Positions 7,823-15,200 of a stretch of 34,216 nt of DNA are shown here, in pieces. The stretch is from Bacillota bacterium (GTDB lineage: Bacteria; Bacillota; Clostridia; Christensenellales; Pumilibacteraceae), in the NCBI GenBank assembly GCA_009779975.1, contig WRAY01000024.1:1-34216 (forward strand), written 5' to 3'. The translations under genes were made by a program, and so were the position numbers. The notes below the pieces were generated by a model. The model did no database searches, was not told the origin of the DNA, and saw nothing but the letters and a program-made list of their open reading frames with translations. Position 1 is the first letter of the stretch, and each line of letters opens with the position of its first letter.

Positions 7823-9083
7823 TCGCTATGTCGGTGCGGAGATGCTTGTTTTTAAATTTTACTTTCTTTGCGATTTTATAGGCTTTTTTTCTGGCATCTT
7901 CAATGGTTTTTCCTAGGGCGGAAATGTTGATGACACGACCGCCATTGGTTACTAGTTGATTATTAATCATAGCAGTTCCTGCATGAAAGATGGTGACACC
8001 TTCGGGTAGTTTGTCGGGCAAAGTTATCGGGATATGTTTTTCGTATTTTTCAGGATAGCCTCCTGATGCCAAAACTACTGTTACGCATTTTTCTTCTTTA
8101 AATCTAAGGTCGATTTCGTTTAATCTCTCATCTATTACTGCTTCAAAAACTTCCATTAAGTCGTTTTCCAGTCTTGGCAAAACACTTTGGGTTTCGGGGT
8201 CTCCGAATCGTGCGTTGTATTCAAGGACTTTAACATTGTCTCCGTTTATCATAAAACCAAAGAAAATTACCCCTTTGAATTTAATGCCTTCGCTGTTTAA
8301 AGCGTCTACGGTCTTTTTTAATATATGGTCATATGCGAATTCTTCGTGTTTTGGAAGGTATTTGTCGTTAGGTGAATATGTGCCCATACCTCCGGTGTTT
8401 AGACCAATGTCATTGTCATGTGCCCTTTTGTAGTCTCTTGCGGACGCCATCGGAAGAATAGTTTTTCCGTCACAAAACGCAAGAACGCTCACTTCAAAGC
8501 CTTTTAGGAACTCTTCAATAACAACATTTTGTCCGGCCTCGCCGAATGCTTTGTCAAGCATGATTTGTTTTAAGCCTTGTTCTGCTTCTTCAAAGTTTTC
8601 ACAGATTAGAACACCTTTCCCTAAGGCTAATCCGTCTGCTTTTATGACAAGCGGATATGTTTTTTGTCCTTTTACAAACTCAATCGCCATTGAGTAGTCT
8701 GAAAATGTTTCATAGTTTGCTGTCGGAATATCATATTTTTGCATCAAGTTTTTTGAAAAAACTTTTGATGCTTCAAGTTGTGATGCCGCTTTTGTTGGGC
8801 CAAAAACACGAAAACCCTCTGCCTCGAGTTTATCGACTAAGCCGAGTGATAGAGGATCATCGGGACCTACGACCGTCATGTAGATATCGGGATGATTTTT
8901 TAGAAATTCCAAAATTGCAGAAATATCCGTTGCTGTGATATTCACGCATTCTGCCAACTCAGCAATCCCGGCATTACCTGGAGCGCAATATATTTTTCCG
9001 ACATGAGGGCTTTTAGCAAGTTTCCAAATGATTGCGTGTTCTCTGCCACCGCCGCCGATGATTAGTAGGTTCTTTCTTTCCAT
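7815..9083 (-). CDS. purD: Phosphoribosylamine--glycine ligase
   Basis: PurD joins phosphoribosylamine and glycine with ATP to give GAR, the second step of IMP synthesis. The 422-residue protein begins MERKNLLIIGGGGREHAI. It shows the ATP-grasp signatures PLVIKADGLALGKGV, GLNTGGMGTYSPN and EYNARFGDPETQ. The start is set at ATG 9083 because AAGGAG lies about 7 nt upstream. A longer frame (from 9131) would add a Cys-rich leader that is only translated heptamer repeat. The stop TAG coincides with the end of a palindromic repeat, so the last residues (RTDIAKL) may be shaped by that insertion. It follows purH across a 122-bp gap. Confidence 0.97.
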   Translation of the reverse strand: MERKNLLIIGGGGREHAIIWKLAKSPHVGKIYCAPGNAGIAELAECVNITATDISAILEFLKNHPDIYMTVVGPDDPLSLGLVDKLEAEGFRVFGPTKAASQLEASKVFSKNLMQKYDIPTANYETFSDYSMAIEFVKGQKTYPLVIKADGLALGKGVLICENFEEAEQGLKQIMLDKAFGEAGQNVVIEEFLKGFEVSVLAFCDGKTILPMASARDYKRAHDNDIGLNTGGMGTYSPNDKYLPKHEEFAYDHILKKTVDALNSEGIKFKGVIFFGFMINGDNVKVLEYNARFGDPETQSVLPRLENDLMEVFEAVIDERLNEIDLRFKEEKCVTVVLASGGYPEKYEKHIPITLPDKLPEGVTIFHAGTAMINNQLVTNGGRVINISALGKTIEDARKKAYKIAKKVKFKNKHLRTDIAKL

Positions 9084-9102
9084 TTGAACTCCTTTTAAAT
9101 CA

Positions 9103-9204
9103 GCGCATAATGCACAACGCACAACGCACAACGAAGGATAGAATTTGTTTAAAATATTTCTAACAATCGTTATGCGTTATGCATTATGAGTTGTGCGTTA
9201 AAAA
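9103..9204. repeat. Inverted heptamer element directly after purH
   Basis: On the plus strand GCATAAT is followed by GCACAAC three times. An AT-rich core then leads to GTTATGC twice, ATTATGA and GTTGTGC. The two halves are inverted versions of one another with some mismatches. The right end touches the purH stop codon (9206-9208). Confidence 0.88.
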
Positions 9205-9205
9205 T

Positions 9206-10744
9206 TTAGTGTTTAAAATGCCTCATCCCAGTCATCACCATTACAATTCCCGCTTCATCACATGCCTTTATGCTGTCTTCGTCTTTGACTGAACCGCCCG
9301 GCTGAATGATGGCTTTTATCCCATAGTTTTTGGCTAATGCTATGATGTCGGCAAACGGAAAGAAGCCGTCTGAGGCGAGATATGCCCCTTTAGCGTTCAT
9401 CCCTGCTTGCTCTAGTGCGTTTTTGGCGGCTGACACTCTGTTTGTTTGTCCGCCGTTTGTGCCGATTGTGGTAAAGTCTTTTGTTATTGCTATCGCATTT
9501 GATTTTAGGTGTTTGACGACTTTAAAACCAAATTCAAGTTGCTTTAAATCTTCTTTGTTCGCCTTTAACTTTGTCACGCATACTAAAGAGTTTTTGTCAA
9601 ATAAATCGCTATCTCTTTTTTGGACAAGCATTGAGCCGTGAAGAATTTTGATGTCACATAAAGTTTGCTTTCCGCCGTCTAGTTCCGAGAGTTTCAAAAC
9701 TCTTAAATTTGGTTTTGTTTTCAAAACTTCAAGTGCATTTTTGTCATAGTCGGGGGCGATGATAACTTCTAAAAATGTTTTGACCATTTCTTTTGCACAC
9801 TTTTCATTAACGGTTTTGTTAAAAGCGATAATGCCTCCGAATATGCTGACCGGGTCGGCATCGTGTGCATATTTAAAGGCTTCAAATGAATCTTTGCCGA
9901 GTGCTACTCCGCATGGAGTTGCATGTTTTACTGCGACACAAGCACACTCATCAAACTCTAAGACTGTATCTATTGCTCCTTGAGCATCGTTTAGGTTATT
10001 GAATGACAACTCCTTTCCGTTTAGTATCTGTGCTTTTGACAAAGATAGTTTTAAGTTGGGAATAGTTTCTTCATAATACGCTGCCGATTGATGCGGGTTC
10101 TCACCATACCTTAAGTCTTGCTTTTTTTCAAATGCGAGCGTTAAAAAATCGGGACTTTTAATGCCAATTTCTTTTGAAAGATAGTTTGCTATTATCGTGT
10201 CGTATGATGCCGTGTGTTGATAAGTTTTGAACATCAACATTTTTCTGTATTCAATGTCAACATTTCCTTTTTGCTGTTTTTCAAGTATTATTCCATAGTC
10301 ATTCGGGTCACAAACAACAATGACATCCAAAAAGTTTTTTGCGGCACTTCTCAGCATACAAGGTCCGCCTATGTCGATGTTTTCAACAGCGTCAAGAAAG
10401 GTTGTCCCCTCTTTTTCAATAGTTGCTCTAAATGGATAAAGATTCACACAAACAATGTCAATGGTGTTGACTTCTAAATCCTCTAACTGCTTCATGTGGT
10501 CTTTGTTTCCTCTCACCGCTAAAATTCCGGCATGAACTTTAGGATTGAGTGTTTTCACTCTTCCGTCAAGGCACTCGGGGAACTTAGTTATGTCAGACAC
10601 ACTAAGAACAGATATTCCGTTTTCTTTGAGGATTTTCGCCGTTCCTCCTGTTGAAATAATTTCATATCCTAACTTCTCAAGTCCTTTTGCGAACTCAACG
10701 ATGCCGGATTTATCACTAACTGATAATAACACTCTTTTTTTCAT
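9206..10744 (-). CDS. purH: Bifunctional AICAR formyltransferase / IMP cyclohydrolase
   Basis: PurH carries out the last two steps of IMP synthesis: formyl transfer from 10-formyl-THF to AICAR, then ring closure. The 512 residues are the usual length. The N-terminal MGS-like cyclohydrolase domain has ALL-type beta strands, STGGTAKILKENGI and DGRVKTLNPKVHAGIL. The formyltransferase part shows DLRYGENPHQSAAYY, KHATPCGVALG and the C-terminal SDGFFPFADII and QPGGSVKDEDSI. There is no ribosome site. A strong promoter (10753-10781) would start the RNA about 2 nt before the ATG, so translation is probably leaderless. It is divergent from the lipoprotein gene and probably heads a purH-purD-purL group. 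Confidence 0.97.
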   Translation of the reverse strand: MKKRVLLSVSDKSGIVEFAKGLEKLGYEIISTGGTAKILKENGISVLSVSDITKFPECLDGRVKTLNPKVHAGILAVRGNKDHMKQLEDLEVNTIDIVCVNLYPFRATIEKEGTTFLDAVENIDIGGPCMLRSAAKNFLDVIVVCDPNDYGIILEKQQKGNVDIEYRKMLMFKTYQHTASYDTIIANYLSKEIGIKSPDFLTLAFEKKQDLRYGENPHQSAAYYEETIPNLKLSLSKAQILNGKELSFNNLNDAQGAIDTVLEFDECACVAVKHATPCGVALGKDSFEAFKYAHDADPVSIFGGIIAFNKTVNEKCAKEMVKTFLEVIIAPDYDKNALEVLKTKPNLRVLKLSELDGGKQTLCDIKILHGSMLVQKRDSDLFDKNSLVCVTKLKANKEDLKQLEFGFKVVKHLKSNAIAITKDFTTIGTNGGQTNRVSAAKNALEQAGMNAKGAYLASDGFFPFADIIALAKNYGIKAIIQPGGSVKDEDSIKACDEAGIVMVMTGMRHFKH

Positions 10745-10752
10745 ACGACATA

Positions 10753-10781
10753 ATTATATCACAACAAAAAAAAATCGTCAA
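10753..10781 (-). promoter_or_regulatory. purH promoter, near-leaderless
   Basis: On the minus strand TTGACG (10781-10776) and TATAAT (10758-10753) are 17 bp apart. The expected start, 7 nt beyond the -10 box, is 10746, two bases before the purH ATG. An RNA this short upstream leaves no room for a riboswitch or a Shine-Dalgarno site. Confidence 0.75.
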
Positions 10782-10791
10782 CGAAAAACAG

Positions 10792-10820
10792 TTGACTAAA
10801 AAACAAAATTATTATATAGT
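10792..10820 (+). promoter_or_regulatory. Promoter of the small lipoprotein gene, leaderless
   Basis: TTGACT (10792-10797) and TATAGT (10815-10820) are 17 bp apart. The predicted RNA start falls on 10827, which is the A of the ATG. It is back-to-back with the purH promoter, with 10 bp between the two -35 boxes. Confidence 0.72.
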
Positions 10821-10826
10821 GTGGTT

Positions 10827-11315
10827 ATGTTTAAACTAAAGAAATTTAAAATTGCGTTGGCGGTTCTTCTCGCCGCTATTATGTTAATGAGTGTTATTGT
10901 TCTCTCCGGATGTGATGAGGAGGAAGAATATCAACTTTGGGTGCCTCAAAATTTTGAGATTGACACAAATCTTATTGCCTCTTGGACTTCAGCGGCTACT
11001 ATTGGCGGTCATGAAATTGAAATAAGACAAGGCGAAGAAGTTATTGCAAGTCGTCTTGTTTTGCAAGGCGGCAGTTTTTCTCTCATGTCATTAAGACTTC
11101 CCTTAGGAGTTTATTATGCCACTGTTCGAGCAATTGGCGGAGAAAGGGACGGCAATGTTTATTTAGATAGTTCGTTTTTCTTGCCACTTAGGGCATTTGT
11201 TATAACAGAAGTTTGGTGTGATTATTATGATGAACCATGCGAATGTGAACCATGCTGCCCTGAAGAGGATTGTGATTGTGATAAAGAAAATATAAATATC
11301 TCATGTTGCGTGTGA
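10827..11315 (+). CDS. Small Cys-rich lipoprotein of unknown function
   Basis: The 162-residue protein starts with a lipoprotein signal: KLKKFK, a hydrophobic run and the lipobox LSGC with Cys29. It would therefore be anchored to the outer face of the membrane. The middle (residues about 40-130) looks like a small beta-sandwich (FEIDTNLIASW, LPLGVYYATVRAIGGE). The tail is very rich in Cys and acid residues (DEPCECEPCCPEEDCDCDK). A similar Cys-rich stretch occurs in the RCC1 protein at 23276-29212. I do not recognise the family. ATG 10827 is preferred to the GTG at 10821 because that GTG lies in the region just after the -10 box, upstream of the expected RNA start. A terminator follows. Confidence 0.82.
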   Translation: MFKLKKFKIALAVLLAAIMLMSVIVLSGCDEEEEYQLWVPQNFEIDTNLIASWTSAATIGGHEIEIRQGEEVIASRLVLQGGSFSLMSLRLPLGVYYATVRAIGGERDGNVYLDSSFFLPLRAFVITEVWCDYYDEPCECEPCCPEEDCDCDKENINISCCV

Positions 11316-11324
11316 TGCACATTA

Positions 11325-11363
11325 AAAAAATGATTGTCTAAATAATTTGGACAATCATTTTTT
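11325..11363. terminator. Bidirectional terminator between lipoprotein gene and polA
   Basis: AAAAAATGATTGTC (11325-11338) pairs with GACAATCATTTTTT (11350-11363) over 14 bp. The A-run and T-run allow use on both strands, serving the converging lipoprotein and polA transcripts. Confidence 0.88.
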
Positions 11364-11401
11364 ATTTTCATTAGCGCAATCAACAAATCCGTCGAATATG
11401 G

Positions 11402-13975
11402 TTATTTGCAATCAAGCCAACTGTTTCCTGATTTGACATCTACTTCTAGAGGTACTTTTAGTTTTATTGCCGACTCCATTTTTTCTTTTAGTATTTTTTT
11501 CACTTCATCAACTTCATTGATGTCAGTGTCTACTATTAGTTCGTCATGGACTTGGAGTATTAACTTTGATTTGAAACCTTTCAGTGCTGTTGCAACTTCA
11601 ATCATTGCTATTTTGATAATATCAGCGGCTGACGCCTGAAGAGGCATGTTTTTTGCGGCTCTTTCAGCAAAAGAGCGGATTGAAAAGTTTGTTGATTTTA
11701 AATCAGGCAACGCTCTGGTTCTGTTCAAAAGCGATGAGGCATAGCCTTTTTCTTTTGCTTTTTCAACACTTTCTTCAAGATATTTTTTGATTGACGGAAA
11801 TTTTTCAAAGTATTTTGAGATATATTCCTTTGCTTTATACGGCGGAATTCCAAGTTGCTCACTAAGCCCAAAATCGCTAATGCCATAGATTATTCCAAAG
11901 TTTACTGCTTTTGCACTGTTTCGCTGCTCGTTTGTTAGTTTTTCCAAATCAACCCCAAAAACTTCGCTTGCGGTTATTGCATGAATGTCTTTTCCTTCTT
12001 CATAGGCTTTTATCAGTGTTTCATCGTCTGAAAAATGGGCAAGCAGTCTTAACTCGATTTGGGAATAGTCCGCACTTACTAAAATATTTCCCTCACTTGC
12101 GATGAATGCACCTCTTAGCATTCTTCCTTCTTCTTCACGCACGGGAATGTTTTGCAAGTTTGGTTCAACTGATGATAGGCGTCCTGTTGAAGTCAAGGTT
12201 TGTTTAAACTCGGTGTGGATGAAATTTTTTGTGTCCGCTTTGTTTTTTAACCCAATGACATAGGTTGAGCGAAGTTTGGAATAGGTTCGATATTTCAAAA
12301 GTAGTTTCGCAATTCCTCCGCCTTCGTTCTTCTCCGCCAATATCTGCAAAACCTTTTCATTTGTTGAGATTTTTTTTCCTTTTTGGGGAAATTTTATTTG
12401 CATATCTTCAAACAACACTTTTGCCAGTTGCTTTGGAGAATTTATGTTAAATTCTTGTTCGGAGAGATTGAAAATCTCTTTTTGCAATTCATTTAGTTTT
12501 TGAGAAAAATATATGTCAAATTCATCTAGTTTTTTTATGTCAACTCTAAATCCTCTTTGTTCCATTTTGATAAGAACTTCAACCAGCGGCAACTCAATGT
12601 CAAAATATAGTTTTTCTTTGTCCTCTTTTTTGATAGTGTCTTTTAGTTCCTTATCAAGGCTGATAAGAGCGGTTGCGGGAGTTTTTTTGTTTTCAAAAAC
12701 TTCTTCAAGGTATTGAGAAATATCAGATGTGTCAAATCGTGAGTCAACTATATATTGCATTAGTTCAACTGAAGAATAGTTTTTCAAATTGATTTTTTCG
12801 TTTTTGGTTAAAGATAGAAACTGCTTTAATGAAAAAAATACTTTTTTGATTTTTTCGTTTTCAAGATATGGCTTAAAAACCCCTATTGCCTCTTCATAGT
12901 TAACCCCCTCGCCCAGCATATTTTTGCCTAGTTCAACTTCATATTCAACTATTGTGTTGAGAGCAAAATTTATATCCCTTGCTATATGAATAGAAAGAGT
13001 GTTTATTTCCGTCGCACCCAAAAGGCTCTTGAGTTTTTCAAGACTTGTTATTTTTTCAATTGATGCTTTTACTCTGTCTTTTTTTTCTTTGATTGTGTGA
13101 ACTTCGCCGCTAAAAACATCACTTCTTTTTAGCATTGATTTGAAAGAGTGTTTAACAAAAAAATCTCTGACTTTTTCTGAGAATGGAAACTGATAGGAAA
13201 AGTCATATGCTGAAATGTCAATATCGGCATTTGTCTCAATTGTTGCAAGTTTTTTTGATAGATATGCGTTTTCTTTTCCTTCATTGAGTTTTTTTTGAAC
13301 GCTCGCACTTGATATATTTTCAATATTTTGATAGACATTGTCAAGTGATGAATATTTTTCAATTAAATCAAGTGCAGTCTTTTCACCGATTCCGCTGACT
13401 CCCGGAATATTATCGGAACTATCCCCCATCAACGCTTTTAATTCAATAACTTGGGTTTCATTGACACCATATTCATCAATGATATTTTTTTGAGTTATTG
13501 TCAAAACATCACTAAGCCCGCGGCGAGTGAGCATGACGCTTGTTTTAGAATCCACCAATTGCAAACAATCTCTGTCACCTGTTATGATGACAACTTCATC
13601 GGATGATTTTTTTGAGAGTGTTCCGATAATATCATCCGCTTCATAGCCAACTTTTGAAATAATTCCTATTCCTAAAATTTCGAGCATTTCTTTTAGCAAA
13701 GGCATCTGGGAGGCAAGGTCGTCCGGCATTCCTTTTCTGGTTGCTTTATATAATGGATATTCATGATGACGAAAGGTCTTTTCTCTTTCGTCAAAAGCCA
13801 CTGCAATATGTGAGGGTTTTAGGTCCGTTATTGCTTTTAAGAGCATAGTCAAAAAGCCATAGACAGCGTTTGTCGGATTTCCATGTGCATTATTCATTGG
13901 AGGCAAAGCATAAAACGCTCTGTTCACCAAACTGTTTCCGTCGATTAAAACAAATTTTTTTGAGTTGTCATTCAT
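11402..13975 (-). CDS. polA: DNA polymerase I
   Basis: PolA fills gaps and removes RNA primers during replication and repair. The 857-residue protein begins MNDNSKKFVLIDGNSLVNRAFYALPP. The 5'-3' exonuclease domain (about 1-290) shows GYEADDIIGTL, TGDRDCLQLV and the GDSSDNIPGVSGIGEKTA helix-hairpin-helix. The middle proofreading domain lacks the usual acidic active-site residues and is probably inactive. The polymerase part has RTYSKLRSTYV, ADYSQIELRLLAHFS (motif A), RNSAKAVNFGIIYG (motif B) and LQVHDELIVD (motif C). The start is set at ATG 13975: a promoter at 13983-14011 would begin the RNA one base upstream, and no ribosome site is visible. Confidence 0.97.
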   Translation of the reverse strand: MNDNSKKFVLIDGNSLVNRAFYALPPMNNAHGNPTNAVYGFLTMLLKAITDLKPSHIAVAFDEREKTFRHHEYPLYKATRKGMPDDLASQMPLLKEMLEILGIGIISKVGYEADDIIGTLSKKSSDEVVIITGDRDCLQLVDSKTSVMLTRRGLSDVLTITQKNIIDEYGVNETQVIELKALMGDSSDNIPGVSGIGEKTALDLIEKYSSLDNVYQNIENISSASVQKKLNEGKENAYLSKKLATIETNADIDISAYDFSYQFPFSEKVRDFFVKHSFKSMLKRSDVFSGEVHTIKEKKDRVKASIEKITSLEKLKSLLGATEINTLSIHIARDINFALNTIVEYEVELGKNMLGEGVNYEEAIGVFKPYLENEKIKKVFFSLKQFLSLTKNEKINLKNYSSVELMQYIVDSRFDTSDISQYLEEVFENKKTPATALISLDKELKDTIKKEDKEKLYFDIELPLVEVLIKMEQRGFRVDIKKLDEFDIYFSQKLNELQKEIFNLSEQEFNINSPKQLAKVLFEDMQIKFPQKGKKISTNEKVLQILAEKNEGGGIAKLLLKYRTYSKLRSTYVIGLKNKADTKNFIHTEFKQTLTSTGRLSSVEPNLQNIPVREEEGRMLRGAFIASEGNILVSADYSQIELRLLAHFSDDETLIKAYEEGKDIHAITASEVFGVDLEKLTNEQRNSAKAVNFGIIYGISDFGLSEQLGIPPYKAKEYISKYFEKFPSIKKYLEESVEKAKEKGYASSLLNRTRALPDLKSTNFSIRSFAERAAKNMPLQASAADIIKIAMIEVATALKGFKSKLILQVHDELIVDTDINEVDEVKKILKEKMESAIKLKVPLEVDVKSGNSWLDCK

Positions 13976-13982
13976 AAAAAAC

Positions 13983-14011
13983 ATTATACTATCAAATGAA
14001 AAAATAAGCAA
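13983..14011 (-). promoter_or_regulatory. polA promoter, leaderless
   Basis: On the minus strand TTGCTT (14011-14006) and TATAAT (13988-13983) are 17 bp apart. The predicted start is 13976 or 13975, the latter being the first base of the polA ATG. Confidence 0.72.
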
Positions 14012-14068
14012 GCATTAAAACTTACTTATTTTGTGATTTCTAATTTGCTATCTTCAAATTTACAAATT

Positions 14069-14293
14069 CTATCTGTCGTTCCAAAAGATTTGACTTTCTT
14101 TGGGTATTTTTTTTGTTTCTCTTTTTAGTTTCTTTCTGCGAAGATGAATTGAAACAATCATTAAAAAAATTATTCCCCCAAAGAAAACAACTCCAAGAAC
14201 AATAAGAAGTATATGCCACCAAAAAAATGATGACGAAACATTTGAAACAAAATTAACGGTTAAAATATTTAATTGTGAAAAAAAGTTTAGCAT
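14069..14293 (-). CDS. Small single-pass membrane protein, unknown
   Basis: The 74-residue protein has one or two hydrophobic stretches. The clear one runs about residues 26-49 (WWHILLIVLGVVFFGGIIFLMIV) and is followed by a basic tail (HLRRKKLKRETKK), which would face the cytoplasm. ATG 14293 has AGGTG 5 nt upstream, and a near-consensus promoter lies 45 bp further up, both supporting a real gene. It sits between recO and polA. I do not recognise a family; an overlapping frame (14040-14222) has no such support. Confidence 0.6.
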   Translation of the reverse strand: MLNFFSQLNILTVNFVSNVSSSFFWWHILLIVLGVVFFGGIIFLMIVSIHLRRKKLKRETKKIPKESQIFWNDR

Positions 14294-14337
14294 AATCACC
14301 TGTTGTTCAATGCATACTGCACTGATCTTCTAACAAA

Positions 14338-14366
14338 ATTATACATCAAAAAATTAAGAAAGTCAA
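14338..14366 (-). promoter_or_regulatory. Promoter of the small membrane protein gene
   Basis: On the minus strand TTGACT (14366-14361) and TATAAT (14343-14338) are 17 bp apart. The expected RNA start is near 14331, leaving a leader of about 38 nt with a ribosome site. Confidence 0.8.
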
Positions 14367-14420
14367 GCGTTTTCCAAATAAAATTTTTGTAGATAGTGTC
14401 AATATATCTAAAATTGTTTT

Positions 14421-15008
14421 TTAATGATTAATTTTTGTTTTTAGTTTGATGTTGTAGGTAGTTTCAAAAAAGTTTATTGTTTTTTTAAAGTCGCTTTTGT
14501 CTTGTTCAAACAAGGTTTCAATTGTTTTGTTGCTGTCTTTTTGATAGCCTTCTAAAATAAGAATATTGTCTATGTAGAAACAGGCAATGGTAAATGGGCA
14601 TATGTTCTTATATAGTATGTGACGAAAACAATTTAGCAGAAGCGGAAACAGTTCAGGTATCGGAGCATGAGAGACTGCAATAGTTGTGCATTCAAACATA
14701 AGTGCTGAAAGAGCAAATGCGTCATAGTCATGGACAATGTTTGAAATATCCTCAATTTGAGTTGCCCCTGTCACTGTCAGAAAATCGTTTTTTTCCGCTA
14801 GTTCAAATTCACAAAACGCAAAAGGTTGGGCGGCAAACTTCAACTTCGCCTTTTCCTTTTTCACTCCCCTTATTTTTGCTCGAACTGTCTTTCCTTCATG
14901 AGAAAAAAGGGTAAGGTTTTTATCAAACTCACCATATTCACTGCTTTTAATAACTATTGCGGTTAATGTTATTTGTTTTGATTTATTCAATAGATGGATT
15001 TTCGTCAT
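14421..15008 (-). CDS. recO: DNA repair protein RecO, short form
   Basis: RecO helps load RecA at gaps in the RecFOR pathway. The N-terminal OB-fold is clear: TAIVIKSSEYGEFDKNLTLFSHEGKTVRAKIRGVKK, then PFAFCEFELAEKNDFLTVTGATQIED. At 195 residues it is shorter than the usual 240-260. The Cys4 zinc-binding loop found in many RecO proteins is absent. The start at 15008 overlaps the end of yqzL by 26 nt, so the two are probably translated together. Position after era and yqzL is the usual one in Bacillota. Confidence 0.9.
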   Translation of the reverse strand: MTKIHLLNKSKQITLTAIVIKSSEYGEFDKNLTLFSHEGKTVRAKIRGVKKEKAKLKFAAQPFAFCEFELAEKNDFLTVTGATQIEDISNIVHDYDAFALSALMFECTTIAVSHAPIPELFPLLLNCFRHILYKNICPFTIACFYIDNILILEGYQKDSNKTIETLFEQDKSDFKKTINFFETTYNIKLKTKINH

Positions 15009-15120
15009 TGTTCAATCTTGAATAAAGCATGTAGTAGCCGATGTTGCCTGTTTCACGGAACATGTCCCATGCTATATCAAGAGGTTGCACTGACCTGTCT
15101 TTTTTGTTTTTTTTATCCAT
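14983..15120 (-). CDS. yqzL: YqzL family small protein
   Basis: The 45-residue protein carries PLDIAWDMFRETGNIGYYMLYSRLNND. This matches the YqzL pattern (W-x2-F-x2-TG-x-I-x2-Y-x2-Y) found between era and recO in Bacillus and relatives. Its function is unknown. The ATG at 15120 is preferred. A longer frame from 15177 would add residues that do not fit the family and that overlap a repeat element. No ribosome site is apparent upstream. Confidence 0.82.
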   Translation of the reverse strand: MDKKNKKDRSVQPLDIAWDMFRETGNIGYYMLYSRLNNDENPSIE

Positions 15121-15133
15121 GGGAATAGTATGT

Positions 15134-15200
15134 GCAGTTAAAGTAAAAAGTATTGATGAATTTTTTTCTATACTCAACCTTAATTTACACTTTTTACTTA
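15134..15200. repeat. Degenerate inverted heptamer element at the end of ybeY-era
   Basis: AAGTAAAAAG (15141-15150) pairs with CTTTTTACTT (15190-15199) around an AT-rich core. The flanks follow a loose 7-bp rhythm. The stop codon of ybeY-era (15198-15200) lies inside the right arm. Confidence 0.65.

Noticed and set aside
9084-9131. N-terminal extension of PurD reading MCVVRCALCADLKGVQ
   Set aside because: It is translated heptamer repeat; a good ribosome site points to ATG 9083 and the family begins at MERKNLLIIGGGG.
14040-14222. Second small frame overlapping the small membrane protein gene
   Set aside because: It lacks a ribosome site and a coherent membrane segment; the overlapping frame 14069-14293 has both.
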